A stretch of DNA of 64,000 nt from Pseudobdellovibrionaceae bacterium (lineage in GTDB: Bacteria; Bdellovibrionota; Bdellovibrionia; Bdellovibrionales; Bdellovibrionaceae): contig JADJYV010000002.1 of NCBI GenBank assembly GCA_016719575.1, forward strand, positions 248,001 to 312,000, given 5' to 3'. The position numbers were made by a program, and so were the translations under genes. Below the pieces are notes generated by a model. That model worked only from the letters and a program-made list of their open reading frames with translations, was not told where the DNA came from and made no database searches. Numbering within the stretch: the stretch's first letter is position 1; every line of letters starts with the position of its first letter. Below, piece after piece: positions 33,556 through 42,811 of this stretch.

Positions 33556-34947
33556 ATGAACTTTGCAAAGACTCTAACAGCTTTAAGTAAGATACTGTCG
33601 ATTTTGTGCTGCCTTTTTATGGTAAGCTGTCAAAACTCTAGTCAGCAGAAACCCGTGGGTTCCGCTCCCGCCACCGTTTTAACAGACGGAACCGGAGATG
33701 GCGGCGGAGGCAATGGAGCCGGTGGCCGTGTCTATGACGCTTACACCGTAGACCCGACTCAGCTGGATGCATTTAGAAAGCATCTCGCTCCTTTATTTAA
33801 AGAGTCACCAGAAACTGCTGCTAGCAAAAACTCTTGGAATTGGAAGGCCTTTTTCAAATTGAAAGTTTGGTATGTCGCCCCTGTAAAACTAAAGCCCCTG
33901 GCCAAAGAAAGCCTTGGGCTCTCATTCACTGATGACAATACACAACAACTAGCAATTCAAACCCCAAAGGCCATTTGGATTGACAGTGGGTACTTTGAAA
34001 AAATGAACTCTGAAGACCAAGCTCAACTGATCCTCCATGAATTCGTCATGAGCATTTACTTTTTGAAATTCAAAAAAATGTCGGAGCTTTGCGAGGTAGG
34101 TCAAAAAGTCTCTGACGTTAAAAGCAGAAATCCCTGCAGTACTCTAATGGATGAACTTTTTGTCCCAACCCCAGAGGCCCCTCTGAAGCCGGATGACAAC
34201 GACAACATCCGCAACATGACTGGGTGGTTATGGCGACACCGCGAGGCCTTTGGTCAGGACGATGTTTCTCTGCAATTCTTGCTCAATGGCTTCGATCAAA
34301 GGTTTTTTGGTAATTTCATTAACAGCAGTAAACACGAAGACAACCCTGAACCTGTCCCTGCCTCGATCCTTACAGACCTTCTTGAAGAAGCTTTGCTTTT
34401 AAATCGAGGTCCCACGGAGTGTCTTGGAGTAGATTTAAAAGACAAAGCCGATTGCTCAATGAAACTCGAAGCGGGTAAAATTTCAAATGGATATGGCCAA
34501 AATAGTTTAGAAGGACGGCGAATTCAGATTCAGCTGGCCGACAAGAGTCTCTTAGCTGAAACGAATGTTTTTAATGTTCAGAAATTATATCCCTCTAAAA
34601 TGACGGACTTAGTGACCAAAGATGAACTCGTAATGATTCCACTTTCTTCAGGAGCTGTTCAGAACCCCAAAAAGGGAGACAAAGCTCGATATGCATTTGT
34701 GATCGCTAAAGAAACCAAGGTCGGTAACGACACCAAGTTGAAATTTTTTGCACTGATCTCCATACCTCAGGTCATTACAAAAATTAACAAGGTCGACAGT
34801 GCATTTGTTTGCTCCGCAGACCGTCCTCGCGCCACGAATTTAAACGAGGATATTATAATCGCCACAACGCCTGACGTAAATACCACCTATCTCCGTTGGC
34901 TCGCAAAGGCCATGATTATTGGTGGCGTACCCTGCTACTCTTACTAA
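33556..34947 (+). CDS. Large lipoprotein with glycine-rich linker and HEFV helix
   Basis: 463 residues from ATG 33556 (AGAAGGA upstream). The lipobox is MVSC, then a GDGGGGNGAGGRVYDAY linker of the kind seen in other secreted proteins here. The central segment EDQAQLILHEFVMSIYFLKF parallels the HEVVY helix of the 17032 protein, followed by a cysteine pair. Later parts are beta-rich, with cysteines in PTECLGV, ADCSMKL, AFVCSADR and VPCYSY. Same family type as other Bdellovibrionota secreted proteins; no activity assigned. Confidence 0.6.
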   Translation: MNFAKTLTALSKILSILCCLFMVSCQNSSQQKPVGSAPATVLTDGTGDGGGGNGAGGRVYDAYTVDPTQLDAFRKHLAPLFKESPETAASKNSWNWKAFFKLKVWYVAPVKLKPLAKESLGLSFTDDNTQQLAIQTPKAIWIDSGYFEKMNSEDQAQLILHEFVMSIYFLKFKKMSELCEVGQKVSDVKSRNPCSTLMDELFVPTPEAPLKPDDNDNIRNMTGWLWRHREAFGQDDVSLQFLLNGFDQRFFGNFINSSKHEDNPEPVPASILTDLLEEALLLNRGPTECLGVDLKDKADCSMKLEAGKISNGYGQNSLEGRRIQIQLADKSLLAETNVFNVQKLYPSKMTDLVTKDELVMIPLSSGAVQNPKKGDKARYAFVIAKETKVGNDTKLKFFALISIPQVITKINKVDSAFVCSADRPRATNLNEDIIIATTPDVNTTYLRWLAKAMIIGGVPCYSY

Positions 34948-35346
34948 CCGGCTTCGCCCGACACTGGCAGCGAGCTTTGCTCGCTCGCGGGCTTGGTCGG
35001 TATCAACACCATTGGCGACCGACACTCCTTCAAAGGCAATGTCTTTTCTATCAAACAACGTGGATGGCAGATCTTGGAGGAAAAAACCTGCTAGGGATCG
35101 TTGGCGAGTCACGAAGACCAGATATTATTCAGTTCAAAGTCAAAAGTGCTGATAAGCCCTCATATAGGATTGCCCCCCCTGTTAATAGTCGTCCAAAACC
35201 CGATCATGAAGGCGTCAGGTTTGACCAATATTTTAGTTTTGTGGACTCTAGAATTTCTTCAAATCGAACTGGTTTACAGAGGGAGAATTGAAAATCGTTG
35301 TGACGTCGCGGTCATCAATCACTTGATTTTGAAATTGTAAAAATTG
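34948..35346. other. 400 bases without a clear gene
   Basis: Several overlapping short frames exist in both directions but none has a ribosome-binding site, signal or recognisable motif. One plus frame (about 35100-35291, ending SSNRTGLQREN) has protein-like composition and could be a decayed gene. A transcript does end just after, at the 35347 terminator. Confidence 0.3.
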
Positions 35347-35383
35347 AAGCTGCTGAACCTTTGGGAACAGCAGCTTTTTTTTT
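35347..35383 (+). terminator. Strong intrinsic terminator
   Basis: AAGCTGCTG at 35347-35355 pairs with CAGCAGCTT at 35368-35376, followed by TTTTTTT. The loop reads AACCTTTGGGAA. Confidence 0.85.
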
Positions 35384-35617
35384 GAGTATTATTTTGCGCC
35401 CACCTTTTCAAGGTACTCTTTGTTGATCCGTACAGGATTACCTTTTTGTCAAAGAGTGCTTTTATTGAAGAATTGATATATTTGAGCAAAAGGCTCAGAT
35501 CCTGTATAACGCAGTAAAGACAAAATGATTTGGTTATTGATCATAAAGATAGGATGACTTGGCAAACTTGCTGCATTGACTCTGATAAGAATAGTTAAAT
35601 CTAATCTAGGAGTTTTT

Positions 35618-36409
35618 ATGGTTAAACTAAATACTTTAATTTGTCTTGTGGCTATAACTTTGACAGTCACTGGTTGTAGCGCAAATACTGACAATCCAAA
35701 AGTAGCTAGCAAAAATAGCGCTATGCAAACTAAGGCGACTCCACTTAATTGCAACAATCGCATTATATTCCTTCCACAAACACACCCAACTATACTTGGT
35801 GGCAGCCTTCAAGTCGCGCCTGAGAATTTCGACAAAACAGCTCGCTCTCAGTTTGCTATAGCCAAATATTTAGAGAAGAATAAAAATCTTCCTGTTTTTT
35901 CAGAACAAGTATCTTCCGATCAAACTGTAGAGACAGTCAGCGCTGAATTTAAGAAAACTGCAGCGCAAATAAAAACTATGTTTCCTGATGGACTACCTGA
36001 CCAATTTGAAAACCTGACAGATGAGCAGCAAAATGTGATAGCTCGCGCGGGTGGAGATGCAATTAGCTTTATTTTGCGTAATACAGCCATGCTTCGTAGA
36101 GTTGTTGAAAACGACCAAATACAAGATGAATTGATTGGTAAAGTTTCTGATTACGCACAAAAAAATCCATACGCAACGAGCACTTCACCCGAAATTCACA
36201 ATATAATTTTTAACATTCGTGAAAACTTAGCATTAGATCAGATAAACAATTTCATAAAAAATAACCCACTAGAGCGCGATGTTATTTTAATTTATGGTTC
36301 AGATCACTACTATAGCTTTCTTACACACTCTAGTAAATTTTTGTCTCAATGTATTTTAGTTCCAGACGAGTTTAAATCTGCGATTACATCGCCATATTCA
36401 AAATATTAA
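35618..36409 (+). CDS. Lipoprotein with TraB/ChaN-like motifs
   Basis: 263 residues from ATG 35618, with CTAGGAG upstream. The lipobox is LTVTGC. After a short linker comes RIIFLPQTHPTILGG, and near the C-terminus DVILIYGSDHYYSFL. These two histidine-containing strands occupy the places of the G-E-x-H and G-x-x-H motifs in the TraB/ChaN/PrgY superfamily, as in the 22341 and 36978 proteins of this window. Function unknown; followed by a small membrane protein gene after five to seventeen bases. Confidence 0.55.
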   Translation: MVKLNTLICLVAITLTVTGCSANTDNPKVASKNSAMQTKATPLNCNNRIIFLPQTHPTILGGSLQVAPENFDKTARSQFAIAKYLEKNKNLPVFSEQVSSDQTVETVSAEFKKTAAQIKTMFPDGLPDQFENLTDEQQNVIARAGGDAISFILRNTAMLRRVVENDQIQDELIGKVSDYAQKNPYATSTSPEIHNIIFNIRENLALDQINNFIKNNPLERDVILIYGSDHYYSFLTHSSKFLSQCILVPDEFKSAITSPYSKY

Positions 36410-36426
36410 AAAACTTGGATGTCGTG

Positions 36427-36744
36427 ATGTATAAATTACAAAAAAACTTGAAATCTACTTTGCTAGTATTTTTACCGCTACTTTGGATTCCAATATTGCT
36501 TGCGGAACCTTCCTTTTTTCTAAAACATGGCCGTGCTAATGAAACAACATTGTATGCTTTGTATTGTAATTACTCGTCTGAAGTCGTGCTAACAGCGATT
36601 ATTCTAGGATTGGTGTTTTCGCTTTTTCAAATTTATAAAGTACAGAGCAAATTCAAGTATGTCCTTCTGATGATGGTTTTATTATCAATTCCATTGCAGT
36701 ACATTTTTTATATAGGCGCACACACTCAAGCATTTGGGAAATAG
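36427..36744 (+). CDS. Small three-helix membrane protein
   Basis: 105 residues from ATG 36427; a TTG at 36415 is the alternative start. Three hydrophobic stretches: STLLVFLPLLWIPILLA, EVVLTAIILGLVFSLFQIY and YVLLMMVLLSIPLQYIFYIG. No motif. Likely cotranscribed with the TraB-like lipoprotein. Confidence 0.5.
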   Translation: MYKLQKNLKSTLLVFLPLLWIPILLAEPSFFLKHGRANETTLYALYCNYSSEVVLTAIILGLVFSLFQIYKVQSKFKYVLLMMVLLSIPLQYIFYIGAHTQAFGK

Positions 36745-36977
36745 CTACTCCTAATCTAACCTAGAGTTTTGGGTCAGCAAGTTAATGTGGCTAATTAACA
36801 CTTCTTACAAATGCAAACGGCGCTCGATTTCGTAAACGCTGTTGATTTTTTTATTTTTTAAATTTCAATCTGAACAAAAAGATCATTCAAGTTTACAAAG
36901 CCGGTCGGAATCTAGTGGTAAGAAACAGTTTAAGGATTTACCACCGGTCGCCTGTGTAGTACTTGGAGTCGGTAATT

Positions 36978-38204
36978 CTAATTTAGTGATTTACTTTTCG
37001 TGGTGGAGCCCTTTGATGGAGTTTTCGATTCAGAAAAAATGTTATTTACGTCACCTAAGTTGCTCCTGTCATATTTTACTGGCAGTACAGGCGCAACGAC
37101 ATTTGCATCAAATGAGTCAAGCGTAAATTTGAGAACCTCTTCGCCATCACGAGGAGAGATGTCGACCCCTGATGTGGAGACGACCGCAAAAGGCTGACTT
37201 GGGAATTGAACACTGATGGTCGGGCACGTCTTTGGGTAGTCCATGAAGCCTGTGATATGAAAATTACCGTAGTTCGGATCTTTCAGATCAAAAGCGTTCG
37301 CTGGCCACAGGGCGAATGAATAGCTCGAAACACCGTCTTGATTGGCTAGTCTCGTAATGTTTTCAACATGGGCCATCCCCACGATTGCGACCGCAGCTTT
37401 GCATAAACCTTTATTGAGTAATCCAGACATCATAGTCGCCATGAAGACGTCACGGTTATGTTGACGGTGCCGCATATCTACCGGAATTATCTTGAAATCT
37501 TGGTTGAATGCTAAGTCGAGTTCGTTATTTCGAACGTACGCGTAGTCCCTCGGTACAAATGAGCCTGTCTGGAAGGTGTCCTCTGCCGGCTCGGTGCCGA
37601 TTTTCATATTGAAGTCTAAATTACCATTTAAGTCTGTTCGAAACGATTGGAAAATAAGCGCCTTTTGCTTTGCAAAGGCAGCGACCGTTTTTTCTATGTC
37701 GCGAGTATACTTATAATTCTCTTTGCCAAAAAACTTTAACTCTGCGTCCAGGGTTTGTAACGGCATTTCGGTAAAAACGCAGTCCACTTCGGGACGAAGT
37801 TTGCGGTACTCGGTAATGGCATCCTGCTCCCACTTCCAAAAGTCCCCAGGGGCGTGAGTCTCGCCAATGATAAGAAGCTGAGGCATTTGGGTGGCGATTT
37901 CGATAAGAAGTTCTTTCGGAGAAATAGTTTTTTGAATAGCGTTTGCGGCTTTTCTTTGAGTATCGGCGCACGTATTTGCACTTAGAGCGTCGGCTTGCCG
38001 TTGACTGCGCCTTAACTGCCCTTCTAGATAAGGTTTGGGAAGATTATTGTTGTCGCTCCGTTGAGTCGCGTAATCGATCAGGTCCGTTAATAGCTTTGAT
38101 GTCGATTCTACCGCCACAGCACTGGAGCCAGTCATTAGGGCGCCGGTAAAGGCAACCACCAATAAGAATCTTATTTTGAGACGGTGACTTAAATTGATTA
38201 TCAT
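36978..38204 (-). CDS. Exported ChaN/TraB-like protein
   Basis: 408 residues from ATG 38204. A signal peptide (LLVVAFTGALMTGSSAVA) is followed by a ~95-residue helical region, then the superfamily core: LLIIGETHAPGDFWKWEQ (G-E-x-H), CVFTEMPLQTLDAE, and IVGMAHVENITRLA (G-x-x-H). ChaN-like proteins bind haem or act on small molecules or proteins; TraB/Gumn-like members are proposed metalloproteases. An exact copy of the region upstream of the ADP-ribosyltransferase gene lies at 38318, just before this gene's start, so the two may now share regulation. Confidence 0.65.
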   Translation of the reverse strand: MIINLSHRLKIRFLLVVAFTGALMTGSSAVAVESTSKLLTDLIDYATQRSDNNNLPKPYLEGQLRRSQRQADALSANTCADTQRKAANAIQKTISPKELLIEIATQMPQLLIIGETHAPGDFWKWEQDAITEYRKLRPEVDCVFTEMPLQTLDAELKFFGKENYKYTRDIEKTVAAFAKQKALIFQSFRTDLNGNLDFNMKIGTEPAEDTFQTGSFVPRDYAYVRNNELDLAFNQDFKIIPVDMRHRQHNRDVFMATMMSGLLNKGLCKAAVAIVGMAHVENITRLANQDGVSSYSFALWPANAFDLKDPNYGNFHITGFMDYPKTCPTISVQFPSQPFAVVSTSGVDISPRDGEEVLKFTLDSFDANVVAPVLPVKYDRSNLGDVNNIFSESKTPSKGSTTKSKSLN

Positions 38205-38317
38205 TCGTCGAAAGTTTAATCGTTCAGGTACTCGTGATGATGACCATAATATGTTTTTCATAGTTAATGATGTAAGGTTTCAATTTCAGTGCCGATTGAT
38301 TTTCGATGAGGGGCGCC

Positions 38318-38648
38318 CGTGCCGTCAACCTGCCGTCAGAAATCCGCCAAAAACCGTGATTCGATGTGATGAAGAGTGATGTTGAAGACGAGCCGAAGGA
38401 GCGATCCCCTCGAAGCCTTTGGTTTTCGAAGAATATATTAAAGGTGACTGACGAAAATGTCATTTGTGGCAATCCTCACCTACTTGAATACAACCTGTTG
38501 GCAGAAAAATTTTAATGGAATTGGGGGAATTAGAACTTAAACCAATCCATATTAAAACAATAAGTCTCCTCTGAGGGGGAGGGCTTCATAATTTTTATAA
38601 CTTCTTCGATGACCTTAGGGAGCAGTTTTCGAATTTCCTCAGCTGCTT
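38318..38648. repeat. 331-bp direct repeat, copy 2
   Basis: Second copy of 31446-31776. Here it carries only the final 119 bases of the TIGR02147 gene, so it is the derived copy. It ends in a TTTTTTTTT tract where the copy departs from the source. It provides the upstream region of the ChaN/TraB-like gene. Confidence 0.92.
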
Positions 38649-38698
38649 TTTTTTTATATTTGAGACTTAATAAAAGTCAACTATTTGAAATTACATGA

Positions 38699-38926
38699 TT
38701 AGGGGGACAACTTGATGAGACTCAAGTCTCATCAAGACGTAAACTCTCAGATTGCTTAATTAATGCCATTGATATGGTACATGATTTTAGGAAGACATGG
38801 GGCGGCACTCCTGATCAATTTTGCCATCGGCGTCAGCCCGCGCATCTCGTCAAACAGTTTAAATCATCGATTGATTACGCACGAGATGATATTCAAAGCT
38901 TGACTGATTATGTTGAAACTATGTGA
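38699..38926 (+). pseudogene. Gene remnant before the propeller-like gene
   Basis: An open frame without ATG near its start reads LGGQLDETQVSSRRKLSDCL, then INAIDMVHDFRKTWGGTPDQ and ends SLTDYVETM at 38926. Composition is protein-like; the 5' part is missing where the duplicated block ends at 38648. ATG 38775 is a possible but unsupported start. It precedes the next gene by 8 bases, so they were probably an operon. Confidence 0.4.
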
Positions 38927-38934
38927 GGAGCTTT

Positions 38935-40410
38935 ATGCGTAAAATATTTTCTATACTTTCTATTTTCATTTTCGCTTTTTCTATGAGCGCGCAAGCGAAG
39001 CTGATTAAAACCTTTACTGACTCTGAAAAAATGCAAGCGACCCCACTCGCTGACGCCACGCCTGATGGCAAATTTGTTGTGTTAGGGTGTGGCCAATATT
39101 TTATGAGTAAAAAAACACTCGATAAGATTTGTAATCCGGGTGAGGGTCAGATTGAAATTTATAATGTCGAAAAAGATACCTATACCCCTGTTACTATAAA
39201 ATATATGCCTCAAGCTGAGCAAGAATTTGTAGCCGCCTATGATATTTATGGTCAGTCACTTTTTTTGGCCGACTTTTCCGAGGCGTTTTATAAACCAGAT
39301 GCACTCTCGCCCCAGACAATTCGCCGAATTGATCTTAGTACTGGCAAGTCGGAAGACCTCTTGTCTCTTCCAGAATCCCATGTGTGCACTCAAATTCGAG
39401 CTCTCAGCACAGGTTTGTTATGTTCGCTTGCGAAATATACAAAAGAAGATGATGGCCGGGTTTATTTTTCAGACGTGCACTTAGTTGTTTTTGAGTATTT
39501 CACAAATAAGCTTCTATTGAATGAACAGATATCAAATGCTCTGGCAATGCCGTCTTTAGGTTTGCTTGATATAAAGGGCCCATCAGTAATCGTAAGTGAA
39601 GATTTAGGTGGAGGACTATACGCGACTCAAAAATCATTTTTGTTTGATCCAACAAATTTAAATTTTCAATTCTTAAATGTTTTTCCATTTCCACAGTACG
39701 GCTGGATAAATCATGCGGGGCAACAGCTTAAAAACGGTGAGAATCTTTTTTATTTTCATGAATTTGATTATCGTGATTCAGCTAAACCAAAAAATAAACT
39801 TGTAATTGTGAGTGATAAGTCAGAGCCCAAAGTATTTGATATACCCTTAAACACAGACAAAATGGTCGACGTTCTAGGTGTAAGTGAATCTTCAGGCAAT
39901 ATCCTATATGCTAGTCCCGAATCTTATGACAAGCTGAGCGCCCGGACAGTTTATCGTTGGTCAACTACGACAGATACTGTCGACGAACTAGTGACCTACG
40001 ATCATGCTTATCATTTGCTATGGTCACAAAAAATGAACCAATTGATCGTGGTGAGCTGTCGAGAAAAGTTGAATAATAAGTATGATTGCGGAATTGAAAC
40101 ATTAAATCCTGATACGGGAGCCAAAACACACATCGATCTGCCGCCAAACGCAGTGCCAGAATCAGTGACATTCGATAAAGATTATAACAATTTACAGATT
40201 GTAATTAATGGCAACAGTTACCTCTATAATGTTCTAGAGGGCAAAAATCGCTTGCTCATCGACCGTTTCGCACTGCCGGCATATGGTGTAGTTCGGGGCA
40301 CAAGACAGGTTTCAGACACAAAAGTGCTCGGCTGGTTTGGCATTTATGATGAAAATGACGATCAGATTGGCGCTGAAGTGCATCTCTTAGAAATTGATGA
40401 TGCAAATTAA
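38935..40410 (+). CDS. Exported beta-propeller-like protein
   Basis: 491 residues from ATG 38935 (GAGGAG upstream). Signal peptide MRKIFSILSIFIFAFSMSAQ. The mature protein shows repeating blocks of the type 'x-hhh-x-x-x-S/T-G-x-x-x' (IRRIDLSTGKSEDLLSLPES, IETLNPDTGAKTHIDLPPNA, YLYNVLEGKNRLLID), as in six- or seven-bladed propellers. Four cysteines. No catalytic residues. Possibly a binding or scaffolding protein in the periplasm. Confidence 0.6.
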   Translation: MRKIFSILSIFIFAFSMSAQAKLIKTFTDSEKMQATPLADATPDGKFVVLGCGQYFMSKKTLDKICNPGEGQIEIYNVEKDTYTPVTIKYMPQAEQEFVAAYDIYGQSLFLADFSEAFYKPDALSPQTIRRIDLSTGKSEDLLSLPESHVCTQIRALSTGLLCSLAKYTKEDDGRVYFSDVHLVVFEYFTNKLLLNEQISNALAMPSLGLLDIKGPSVIVSEDLGGGLYATQKSFLFDPTNLNFQFLNVFPFPQYGWINHAGQQLKNGENLFYFHEFDYRDSAKPKNKLVIVSDKSEPKVFDIPLNTDKMVDVLGVSESSGNILYASPESYDKLSARTVYRWSTTTDTVDELVTYDHAYHLLWSQKMNQLIVVSCREKLNNKYDCGIETLNPDTGAKTHIDLPPNAVPESVTFDKDYNNLQIVINGNSYLYNVLEGKNRLLIDRFALPAYGVVRGTRQVSDTKVLGWFGIYDENDDQIGAEVHLLEIDDAN

Positions 40411-40419
40411 AATTATTAA

Positions 40420-40926
40420 ATGACTCAAATGGCTCTACAATTTAAAATTTCATTAAATAACACTCAGCCTGAAGTGTGGCGCCGTATTCAAATATTAGAA
40501 GGAGCGTCGCTGCGAACTCTACACTATGCCATCCAAGATGTCTTTTGGTGGAGAGGTACTCACAGTTATATTTTTAATGTCGGTGACGAAAAGTATGCTG
40601 ATCCAGAATATGATTATGAATTTGAAGGCTGGCTTGACGATTCAAAAATTAAAATTAGCCGCATCGTCGAAAAGCATTCAGAATTTGAGTTCATTTATGA
40701 TTTTGGTGATTGGTGGTCGCATAAAGTTATATTTGAGGGCGCCGTGAATGCTGACTTAAAAGAGAAATATCCCGTTTGCATTGGTGGCAAGTATGCGGCC
40801 CCACCTGAAGACTGTGGCGGCCCTCCCGGATTTGAGGAGTTTAGAACGGTAATAGCAAATCCAAAAAGCAGTAAGCACAAGGAGCTTGCCGAAGCGAGCG
40901 AACTCTTTTTTGAGTTTCGTCTCTAA
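40420..40926 (+). CDS. Plasmid pRiA4b ORF-3-like protein
   Basis: 168 residues. The family pattern is complete: FKISLNNTQPEVWRRIQILE, then LHYAIQDVFWWRGTHSYIF, FIYDFGDWWSHKVIFEG, and CIGGKYAAPPEDCGGPPGFE with the conserved C--G----PPEDCGG-PG. This domain (PF07929 type) is common on plasmids and mobile regions; its role is unknown and a DNA- or protein-binding adaptor is guessed. Last plus-strand gene before the integrase at the edge of the conjugative element. Confidence 0.88.
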   Translation: MTQMALQFKISLNNTQPEVWRRIQILEGASLRTLHYAIQDVFWWRGTHSYIFNVGDEKYADPEYDYEFEGWLDDSKIKISRIVEKHSEFEFIYDFGDWWSHKVIFEGAVNADLKEKYPVCIGGKYAAPPEDCGGPPGFEEFRTVIANPKSSKHKELAEASELFFEFRL

Positions 40927-41029
40927 GGCTTTAATTTGTTTTTAATTTTTTATTTTTGCAGAATTTGATTTTATTTTTTCTCGGGAAATTGGAGGTTTCT
41001 ATATGAAACCCTATTGTTTCACATACTTA

Positions 41030-41058
41030 TATAAAATAATGGGCTTGCAAAGCAAGCC
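41030..41058 (-). terminator. Terminator-like hairpin after the integrase gene
   Basis: GGCTTGC at 41042-41048 pairs with GCAAGCC at 41052-41058. On the minus strand it is followed by CATTATTTTAT, a weak U-rich tail, just after the integrase stop. Confidence 0.6.
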
Positions 41059-41064
41059 TTAGAT

Positions 41065-42294
41065 TTACAGCGTAGCATTTTTATTGGCCTCTCGATAATC
41101 ATAAAGATTTACGACCTTCTCCATGATCCCTTGATCGTTCGGTATGAAATCAAGCCCCTCTGTTGCTCCCCTTTCATCCACGCCAGCTAATCGAATATAT
41201 CGTTCAGCCGTTTTTAAATCCCTCCAACCACAGATTTTCATCACTGTTGTTGACGGAACTCCGCGCGAAATTAAATGAGTCGCAAAACACGCCCTCAACG
41301 TATGAAAGCGCACTGTTGGGATTCCGATTTCGCGGCAGAACGCCCGAAGAACTTTTGCCTGATAGCCTTCCTTCCAAGTTGAAAAGCGAGGAAGAAAAAA
41401 CTGTCCATGTTCGTCAGAGCCAAAGTTTTGTTGCTTTAACTCCATCAAGATCATGTAAAGCTCACTCGACACCGGAACATTTCGCCAGTATCTGGCCTTC
41501 AAAGGGCCATACTTTTTTAGTCGCTTGTTCCATGATCTTGTTAGACGAATCAGACCAAAGTTTCTTTCATGCGGCGGCAGAGTTTTTTGTCGACTAGCTT
41601 CTTCTAAAGAAACCAACTCCACATCCTCATGCCGTAGGCCGAACACTTCACCGTTGCGACAGCCTGTTAGGACTGAGACCGCCCATATCGGGTACCAAGG
41701 GTGCTGCCTATCTTTCGCTTCACGAAGGAGAGTTTTGATCTGCTCGTGAGTTAAAATCTCCGGCAGTTTCTCTTGCTCTTTCTTCGTCGTATCAACCCCA
41801 AACACTGGACTATGATGAGGACCGACAATCAGTCGTTCATCAATTCCCCAAAGGTAAATCAGGTTGATAACGCTTTTCAGCTTTTTCTGATAGGCAGAAG
41901 TATTGCCAAGATCTGCAACTTGATTCAGTAGCAAGCGACCTTCGCCACGAGTAATCTCTGATGCTGGTCGTTTGAGCCACGCTTGCGTCCACTTGCGAGC
42001 CAGATTTGCGTAATCCCAAACTGTCGTTTTCATAATTCGAGCCGATGGATAAAGCTCATTAAACTGTGACCATCGGTCGATAATACTTTCCCACGAGCAA
42101 CCTTGAGATTCAAGACGTGCGATTTCTGATGTGATTTGCACAAGTTGAAATCGCTCTTCTTTTTCAGCTTCTTTTCTGGATTTAAAACCTCGTTGCATTC
42201 TCTGAAGACGAATGCGTGGATTCTTTTTGCTACGACGATTTAAATAATATTTCCAATATGTCTGACCATTTTCTTCATAAGATAAAATAGACAT
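41065..42294 (-). CDS. Tyrosine recombinase / element integrase
   Basis: 409 residues from ATG 42294, preceded by AAAGGAGGT. An N-terminal AP2-like/arm-binding region (YWKYYLNRRSKKNPRI), a core-binding domain with WTQAWLKRPASEITRGEG, and a catalytic domain with R213 in LTGCRNGEVFGLRHED, K in GPLKARYWRN, H331-x-x-R334 in FHTLRACFATHL, W357 in CGWRDLKTAERYI and Y366. All tyrosine-recombinase residues are present. It should integrate and excise the element running to about 54 kb, with the excisionase-like protein encoded just upstream. Confidence 0.92.
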   Translation of the reverse strand: MSILSYEENGQTYWKYYLNRRSKKNPRIRLQRMQRGFKSRKEAEKEERFQLVQITSEIARLESQGCSWESIIDRWSQFNELYPSARIMKTTVWDYANLARKWTQAWLKRPASEITRGEGRLLLNQVADLGNTSAYQKKLKSVINLIYLWGIDERLIVGPHHSPVFGVDTTKKEQEKLPEILTHEQIKTLLREAKDRQHPWYPIWAVSVLTGCRNGEVFGLRHEDVELVSLEEASRQKTLPPHERNFGLIRLTRSWNKRLKKYGPLKARYWRNVPVSSELYMILMELKQQNFGSDEHGQFFLPRFSTWKEGYQAKVLRAFCREIGIPTVRFHTLRACFATHLISRGVPSTTVMKICGWRDLKTAERYIRLAGVDERGATEGLDFIPNDQGIMEKVVNLYDYREANKNATL

Positions 42295-42305
42295 TGTTAC
42301 CTCCT

Positions 42306-42584
42306 TTATGCCTGAGAGCATTCAATAAGGTAAGCAAGCTCTTTTCTTTTGAAAAACAACTTACCTGAAAATTTTCGTCTTTTAATTTTTCCTTGAGATA
42401 CCAACTTGTGAACTGCATTCACCGATGGGTGCCCACTTGGACTAAATTTTCTTAAGTATATTGCTGCTTCCGCTGTAGATAACCACTCCAAATTTTCAAA
42501 GAACAAATTACTTCTTGCCACTGAATTTACCTCTTTCTCTGTATTCTTTCCATTCCCTTCTTCTTCTCTACTTACCTGTGTCAT
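42306..42584 (-). CDS. Excisionase-like HTH protein
   Basis: 92 residues. The C-terminal half is an HTH_17/MerR-like domain: EWLSTAEAAIYLRKFSPSGH, then VNAVHKLVSQGKIKRRKFSG and KLFFKRKELAYLIE, as in Xis-type directionality factors. The N-terminal 30 residues are polar. Lies 11 bases upstream of the integrase start on the same strand, so it should be expressed with it. Confidence 0.8.
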   Translation of the reverse strand: MTQVSREEEGNGKNTEKEVNSVARSNLFFENLEWLSTAEAAIYLRKFSPSGHPSVNAVHKLVSQGKIKRRKFSGKLFFKRKELAYLIECSQA

Positions 42585-42603
42585 ATTATTATCTCTTCTC
42601 TAC

Positions 42604-42734
42604 TAACACCTAACCCGCCCGCCGCCGTTGGACCGTCTTCCTGACCACTTACAACCGTTAAACATCTTTAGATGTAGGGTGTGAGTGGTCAGGAAGCGCA
42701 GAGGGACGACCAGCGGCGGGCGGGTTAGGTGTTA
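42604..42734. repeat. Large three-armed inverted repeat
   Basis: Outer arms of 22 bases (42604-42625 and 42713-42734) are perfect complements; middle arms CTTCCTGACCACT at 42637-42649 and AGTGGTCAGGAAG at 42684-42696 are also perfect; the centre holds ACATCT-TT-AGATGT at 42662-42675. The outer arms are very GC-rich (CCGCCCGCCGC) in an AT-rich element. It lies between the excisionase-like gene and the replication-relaxation-like gene. Candidate origin of transfer, replication origin or structured RNA. Confidence 0.9.
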
Positions 42735-42811
42735 ATTGCTTATTTTGCTTAAAGAAATTTAAAAAAGTGGTGGCAAAATGTTTGAGCAGAAAAATCTGGG
42801 AGGGCTACCAG

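Noticed and set aside
35449..35763. Minus frame with hydrophobic start
   Set aside because: It is antisense to the well-supported lipoprotein gene starting at 35618.
41040..41060. Hairpin near the integrase considered as attachment site or tRNA end
   Set aside because: No tRNA-like sequence or matching copy at the other end could be found by eye; treated as a terminator.
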